Source of the DNA: an uncultured Solobacterium sp.
Lineage (GTDB): Bacteria > Bacillota_I > Bacilli_A > Erysipelotrichales > Erysipelotrichaceae
Length of the DNA stretch: 9,880 nt
Reading direction: 5' to 3'
Assembly: GCA_938041275.1 (NCBI GenBank)
Contig: CALISH010000018.1
Coordinates: forward strand, 1-9,880
The translations under genes and the position numbers were made by a program. Within the stretch, counting starts at the first letter, position 1. Each line of letters starts with the position of its first letter. A model generated the notes under the pieces. It was given only the letters and a program-made list of their open reading frames with translations, was not told the DNA's origin and did not search any database. This document shows positions 5,647 to 9,880 of the stretch, in pieces.

Positions 5647-7800
5647 ATGAAAGTTCGTATAGGTATTGACGTTGGTGGTACATTTACAGATGCGGTTGCA
5701 ATTAACAACGAAACATATGAGTTGATTGGAACTGTTAAGATTCCTACAACACACTTTGCACCAGAGGGTGTAGCTGCAGGTATCGTTCAAGTATTACATA
5801 AAATCATGGATGAATATAACATCAAACCAGATGATGTTGTATTTATTGCCCATGGTACTACACAGGCAACGAATGCCTTGCTAGAAGGTGATGTTGTAAA
5901 GGTAGGTGTTATAACACTTGGTAAAGGATTACAAGGTGCAAAATCAAAGAGTGATACAGCAATTGACAACATTGAATTAGCAAAAGGAAAGTATCTCTAC
6001 TCTGAAAATGAGTTTGTAGATACATCAGATTCATCAAAGATTGATGAAGCAATTATCGCAGCAATCAAATCCCTACAAGAAAAGGGATGTAAGAGTATCG
6101 TAGCAGCTGAGGCGTTCTCTGTTGATGATCCAACAAATGAAAATTTGGTTATCAAGCATTGTACAGAACAGAATATTCCTTCAACTGCCACAAATGATAT
6201 CTCCAAGTTATATGGCTTAAAGATTAGAACACGTACAGCAGTTGTAAACGCTAGTATCATGCCTAAGATGTTAGAAGCTGCTACAATGACAGATGAATCA
6301 ATCAAGAAGGCAAACATTAAGAATCCACTCATGGTTATGCGTTGTGATGGTGGTGTTATGACGGTTGAGGAAGTAAGAAATCGTCCAATCCTAACAATTC
6401 TATCAGGACCAGCAGCTGGTGTTGCGGGTGCTTTGATGTATGAGAAATTAACAGATGGTATCTTCTTTGAAGTAGGTGGAACATCAACTGATATTTCATG
6501 CGTAAAAGATGGTAAGGTTATGATCAAGTACGCTGAAGTTGGTGGACATAAGACATATTTAAATTCTCTTGATGTACGTACCGTAGGTATCGGTGGTGGA
6601 TCAATGGTAGAAATTAAAGATGGTAAGGCTATTAATATCGGACCAAGATCTGCTCATATCGCAAACCTTGAATATGAAGTATATACAGATCCAAGTTTAA
6701 TCGTAGATCCTGTATTAAAAACAATTCAACCAATGAATGGTGACCCTGAGTATGCATACATTGAATGTAGTAATGGTACAAAGGTATCCTTAACAATGGC
6801 AGGAGCTGCCAACATTGCAGGTTATGTACATCCAGAAGATTATGCATATGGTAATGTAGAGGCTGCACGTAAAGCATGGCAACCACTCGCAGATAACATG
6901 GGATTATCTGTGGAAGAAACTGCGAAGAAGGTAATGGCATACGCAGCAGAAAAGAATGGTAAGGTAGTCAAAGACTTAATGCATGACTATCAGATGGATC
7001 CACGTACAACATTATTCGTTGGAGGTGGAGGAGGTGCAGCTAGCATTGTGCCACATCTAGCTGAAACAATGAATCATCAATTCAAGATTGCAAAGAACGC
7101 TCCAGTTATCTCAACAATTGGTGTCGCACTAGCGATGGTTCGTGATATGGTAGAACGTTCCGTATCCAATCCAACTGAAGAAGATATCATCAGTGTACGT
7201 CGTGAAGCAGAACTTAAAGCAATTCAAAACGGCGCATCACCAGACACAGTTGAAGTATCTGTCGAAGTTGATACACAACGTAATATCGTTCGTGCAATTG
7301 CGGTAGGTGCTACTGAATTACGTAGTAAAGATCGTCTTAAGAAACAACTAACAAAAGAAGAGTTACTCGATGTAGTTGCACATAACTTAAATGTTGATAA
7401 ATCAACATTAGAAATTTCTGCAGAAAATGGCAGTATGTACACAGTACAAGCAACCATCACAGAAAAGAAACTCTTTGGTCTTGTTAAGAAGACAACAAAA
7501 CCACTACGCTTAATTGATGATGAAGGTGTTATTCGTCTTCAAAAGAAGAATGCATGGTCACGTCAATCTTCAGCCGCAAGCTGGCAAGCAGATGTGGATT
7601 GGATGATTGAAGAACTAACAGAATATAACGATGGTGGTGCAAACCTACCAAACCTATATATCGTATTAGGAAAGCGTGTCATTGACCTATCTGGTTTACA
7701 AAATGCAGAACAGATAAAGTCGATCGGTGGTGTTGAATTAAGCGGTATCGCTGCAGACACAAAACTGATTGTGATTGCGACAAAGAGAGTTGATGGCTAA
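5647..7800 (+). CDS. Hydantoinase/oxoprolinase family protein (HyuA-like)
   Basis: A 717-residue protein of the HyuA / 5-oxoprolinase alpha family, ATP-dependent enzymes that open cyclic amides (hydantoins, 5-oxoproline) or, in relatives, carboxylate ketones. Seen: the N-terminal domain with the nucleotide loop IGIDVGGTFTDA (residues 5-16) and HGTTQATNALLEGD (69-82); the hydantoinase-A domain with MRCDGGVM (231-238), SGPAAGVAGA (253-262), EVGGTSTDI (275-283) and VGIGGGSM (313-320); GGGGGAAS (459-466); and a further C-terminal region of about 200 residues with no motif I recognise. The ATG at 5647 is right for the motif; AGGAGG ends only 4 bp upstream, a rather short spacing. No HyuB/beta subunit gene follows, which is unusual. 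The next gene overlaps its stop codon. The cytoplasmic substrate is unknown; the permease upstream presumably supplies it. Confidence 0.88.
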   Translation: MKVRIGIDVGGTFTDAVAINNETYELIGTVKIPTTHFAPEGVAAGIVQVLHKIMDEYNIKPDDVVFIAHGTTQATNALLEGDVVKVGVITLGKGLQGAKSKSDTAIDNIELAKGKYLYSENEFVDTSDSSKIDEAIIAAIKSLQEKGCKSIVAAEAFSVDDPTNENLVIKHCTEQNIPSTATNDISKLYGLKIRTRTAVVNASIMPKMLEAATMTDESIKKANIKNPLMVMRCDGGVMTVEEVRNRPILTILSGPAAGVAGALMYEKLTDGIFFEVGGTSTDISCVKDGKVMIKYAEVGGHKTYLNSLDVRTVGIGGGSMVEIKDGKAINIGPRSAHIANLEYEVYTDPSLIVDPVLKTIQPMNGDPEYAYIECSNGTKVSLTMAGAANIAGYVHPEDYAYGNVEAARKAWQPLADNMGLSVEETAKKVMAYAAEKNGKVVKDLMHDYQMDPRTTLFVGGGGGAASIVPHLAETMNHQFKIAKNAPVISTIGVALAMVRDMVERSVSNPTEEDIISVRREAELKAIQNGASPDTVEVSVEVDTQRNIVRAIAVGATELRSKDRLKKQLTKEELLDVVAHNLNVDKSTLEISAENGSMYTVQATITEKKLFGLVKKTTKPLRLIDDEGVIRLQKKNAWSRQSSAASWQADVDWMIEELTEYNDGGANLPNLYIVLGKRVIDLSGLQNAEQIKSIGGVELSGIAADTKLIVIATKRVDG

Positions 7801-8344
7801 TATGCCAGGATTTACATATCCTTTCCCAACCAAAGATCTTGCATATCAAGAACTTACGTATGATTATTGTTATAACAAGATTAAGAAAGAAGATAAGGAG
7901 CGTATTGTAGATGAGGCTTGGAAAAAGGGTGAGGAAACCGCAAAGGAAGTATTCGCAAAGTTTAATGGTAGTTATGACTTCCGCAAGATTTGCGCTGAAT
8001 CAGGACTACAGTTAAATGACAAAGATACCGACTACGTTGTCGGTAATCAGAGATACTTCAGTGATTATGTGTCCGGAACCAATCAAATTAACCTCTATTT
8101 AAAGTCCATTGCACAATGGGCAGAAGAGAATCAGTTATCTATGGATGATGCAATCAATCTCATCCTTAGCCATGAATATTTTCACTTCATGGAGATGAAT
8201 GTGATAGGACAACTCAGTAAATCCTATGAAGTGCCAATGTTAGTGATTGGTAAATTTAAACTAGGGAAAACAGGTATCCATGCATTATCCGAAATCGGAG
8301 CTCATGGTTTTGCCCATCAGTATTATCTTTTAGCAACTAAATAA
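7793..8344 (+). CDS. Small HExxH protein, putative zinc metallopeptidase/hydrolase
   Basis: A 183-residue soluble protein with no signal peptide or membrane span. The helix NLILSHEYFHFME carries HExxH (H127, E128, H131). About 36 residues later LSEIGAHGFAHQYYL has E167 in an E-x-x-A-x-x-F-A pattern, which is how the third ligand is presented in gluzincins such as ImmA/IrrE-like M78 proteins. These are the ligands expected for a zinc hydrolase. The rest of the protein, about 120 residues rich in charged and aromatic residues, is not recognised. The ATG at 7793 overlaps the hydantoinase stop by 8 bp and has AAAGAGAG a few bases upstream; ATG 7802 is a possible alternative start with a poorer distance. 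Tight coupling to the HyuA-like gene suggests it acts on the same substrate or on that enzyme. The fold and activity are inferred from two motifs only. Confidence 0.75.
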   Translation: MANMPGFTYPFPTKDLAYQELTYDYCYNKIKKEDKERIVDEAWKKGEETAKEVFAKFNGSYDFRKICAESGLQLNDKDTDYVVGNQRYFSDYVSGTNQINLYLKSIAQWAEENQLSMDDAINLILSHEYFHFMEMNVIGQLSKSYEVPMLVIGKFKLGKTGIHALSEIGAHGFAHQYYLLATK

Positions 8345-8350
8345 TAAAGA

Positions 8351-8376
8351 GGCATTATCGATATTGTGATAATGCC
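8351..8376. terminator. Bidirectional intrinsic terminator between convergent genes
   Basis: GGCATTATC (8351-8359) pairs perfectly with GATAATGCC (8368-8376) around an 8-nt loop. TTTATTC follows on the plus strand and TCTTTATT on the minus strand. It ends the four-gene operon and also serves the convergent PcfJ-like gene. Confidence 0.85.
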
Positions 8377-8377
8377 T

Positions 8378-9880
8378 TTATTCATCTTTATCAAATGGAC
8401 ACTTGATATTATTTGATTTGGACCAGTCTATGATTACTTCTTTTAATCCATCATATTTACTTATACGCTGATTGCCGATAGATCGAGCTTGAACAATCGC
8501 ATGATTAAATACTTCGATTGATGCAATAAACTTACTATTTTGTTTTACGATAACGACACCACTATCACAATCACCCCAACTTTGTAAGCAGTTTTGTAGT
8601 GCTTCTCCAGCGTAATAACACTCGGCTGTGTTATTTAATGCAATAAATTGATACCCACGAATAGTAGCATTCACATTACTAGATAATCGATGAATCAAAG
8701 GCAGTGAATATGGTGTTGAAATCATATCGTTAAAGAAGCAAAAACCTTTCTTCCATTTCTTTTGTTCAGACTTTTGTTCGATATGATTTAGTGAACAGTA
8801 ATTGATAACGTAATTTTGAAAATCGTACCAGTTAAAGTTAGTTGAAGAAAATTTATGTGATAGTACAGAAGTACCCTTTACTTTACAACAGTCTCTAAAG
8901 AAGATGTGTGTATTAGGGTGAAGATGAAACAACATCAAGATATCAAATATATATTTACTAGCTAGGATATTACAAAATACATTTACATCATGAATTGTAT
9001 TGTACAAAACAGCACATTCATGGAGATAAAATAGTAAACCTTGATTTTTAAAAATAAGTGTTCGTATCGATTTCTTCTTTGAAAATGTAAAAGACTTAAG
9101 ATACTCTAACGCAGTCTTTTGGTTATGCAATCTTTTGAGATTTGTGAAGTGTTCATGGAACATATATGTAGTTTTATGGTATGGCATAGCCATATAAAAT
9201 GATGCATCAAATCCTACAAAGCGAGAGAAAAATACATAGTTTTCTAAAGTGTTTGATAAATCTACAGCTAAGGTTATTTTTGTGATATTTTGCAAGCTTT
9301 CTTTTATTATTTGTTTTATGATATCGAATTGATCGAACCATTCTTTCAGAAAGCAATTTGATAGAATGGTAGGTTTATTTGTTATGTCTTGTATATATAA
9401 TAGAGTGCCATCTTTTCCAATATAGCGTATGCATGAATGTCCATTATGAATATTGAATTCAACTTGTTCATACATAGGAACATTGAATATGTAATTTAAG
9501 TCAACTAGATAAGATCCATGTTTTTTGGCATGTAGAATGTTAATTTCGTGTTTGATTGTTAACTTATATTTCTCTTGTTTAATAGTAGTAGTGGAACTCT
9601 GATGCATATCATTTGATACTTTATAGCAGTAAGGACAAGTGAAGTGATGTATCCCTAACGATTGAAATGTTGTTTCTGTTTCTTCTTCGTTTGAGACTAT
9701 AACGGTTAATTCTGGATTAGACCAATCACATATTAGATTTACTTGTGATTGATTCCGATTATAGATACACCGAATTGGATGTAAATATCCACAATATGGA
9801 CATACAACATATGCACTAATTAGTGTGAGTGATTGATCGTTGTGATAAATAATAGCAAAATCTTTAATATTCTCACGGCA
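8378..9880 (-). CDS. PcfJ-like protein with cysteine-pair N-terminal region (5' end outside window)
   Basis: The frame stays open from the stop at 8378 to the right edge, so at least 500 residues are visible and the true start lies beyond 9880. An internal ATG at 9605-9607 is not a convincing start: the 91 codons before it are coding-like and contain cysteine pairs CPYC (residues 27-30 of the visible part) and CPYC (82-85), plus C38 and C51, suggesting zinc ribbons. The C-terminus (from about residue 405) has GEALQNCLQSW, VVIVKQNSKFIASIEV and VQARSIGNQ, then a tryptophan-bearing last helix. This matches the PcfJ-like family, named after a protein of the conjugative plasmid pCF10 but widespread in Firmicutes chromosomes; its function is unknown. 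The middle is rich in aromatic and histidine residues with no family recognised. It is clearly more AT-rich than the operon to its left, consistent with accessory or transferred DNA. Confidence 0.75.
   Translation of the reverse strand, partial: CRENIKDFAIIYHNDQSLTLISAYVVCPYCGYLHPIRCIYNRNQSQVNLICDWSNPELTVIVSNEEETETTFQSLGIHHFTCPYCYKVSNDMHQSSTTTIKQEKYKLTIKHEINILHAKKHGSYLVDLNYIFNVPMYEQVEFNIHNGHSCIRYIGKDGTLLYIQDITNKPTILSNCFLKEWFDQFDIIKQIIKESLQNITKITLAVDLSNTLENYVFFSRFVGFDASFYMAMPYHKTTYMFHEHFTNLKRLHNQKTALEYLKSFTFSKKKSIRTLIFKNQGLLFYLHECAVLYNTIHDVNVFCNILASKYIFDILMLFHLHPNTHIFFRDCCKVKGTSVLSHKFSSTNFNWYDFQNYVINYCSLNHIEQKSEQKKWKKGFCFFNDMISTPYSLPLIHRLSSNVNATIRGYQFIALNNTAECYYAGEALQNCLQSWGDCDSGVVIVKQNSKFIASIEVFNHAIVQARSIGNQRISKYDGLKEVIIDWSKSNNIKCPFDKDE

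Noticed and set aside
5997..6527. 176-codon open frame antisense to the HyuA-like gene
   Set aside because: It lies wholly opposite a strongly conserved coding region, has no ribosome binding site, and its residues mirror the codon bias of the sense gene.
9605..9607. ATG as the start of the PcfJ-like gene
   Set aside because: The frame is open and coding-like upstream, with CPYC motifs, up to the window edge.
1..9880. CRISPR array, tRNA, rRNA or riboswitch
   Set aside because: No regularly spaced repeats, no cloverleaf or rRNA-like stretches, and no gap long enough for a known large riboswitch were seen on either strand.

Overview
The window is AT-rich bacterial DNA with strong AGGAG-type ribosome binding sites, a near-consensus CcpA cre site and short intrinsic terminators. 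This points to a low-GC Bacillota (Firmicutes). The gene mix (nanE/nanK, ROK regulators, a hydantoinase-type ATPase and a PcfJ-like protein) would suit a gut or oral host-associated anaerobe such as an Erysipelotrichaceae member. That placement is inference and cannot be proved from the sequence.

Layout. (a) Positions 1-86 look like the terminal end of an IS3-family, IS150-group insertion sequence that continues off the left edge. It sits behind an orphan ribosome binding site just after nanK. (b) Positions 109-1672, minus strand: nanE and nanK overlap by 8 bp and encode ManNAc-6-P epimerase and a ROK-family (putative ManNAc) kinase, two steps of sialic-acid catabolism. (c) Positions 1673-1774 hold two back-to-back promoters whose -35 boxes share one odd palindrome (TTGACAA). 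They drive nanEK leftwards and, rightwards, a PF12831-type FAD oxidoreductase (1775-3130) with its own terminator. (d) Positions 3178-8344, plus strand: a cre site, then a compact ROK-type repressor with a degenerate sensor domain, a 12-13 helix ion-transporter-like permease, a solitary HyuA-like hydantoinase/oxoprolinase ATPase, and a small HExxH protein overlapping the HyuA end. The three gaps before the first three genes each carry a perfect 13-15 bp palindrome. (e) A bidirectional terminator (8351-8376) separates this from a convergent minus-strand gene (8378-9880, open at the right edge) with cysteine pairs and a PcfJ-like C-terminal domain.

How they work together. nanE and nanK would turn ManNAc/ManNAc-6-P into GlcNAc-6-P. 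The plus-strand operon reads as a regulated uptake and ring-opening (or other ATP-dependent amide) module: regulator, importer, ATPase and a putative metallohydrolase, under carbon catabolite control. A HyuA without its usual HyuB partner, paired with an unrecognised HExxH protein, is the best candidate here for an undescribed system. Its substrate cannot be read from the sequence.
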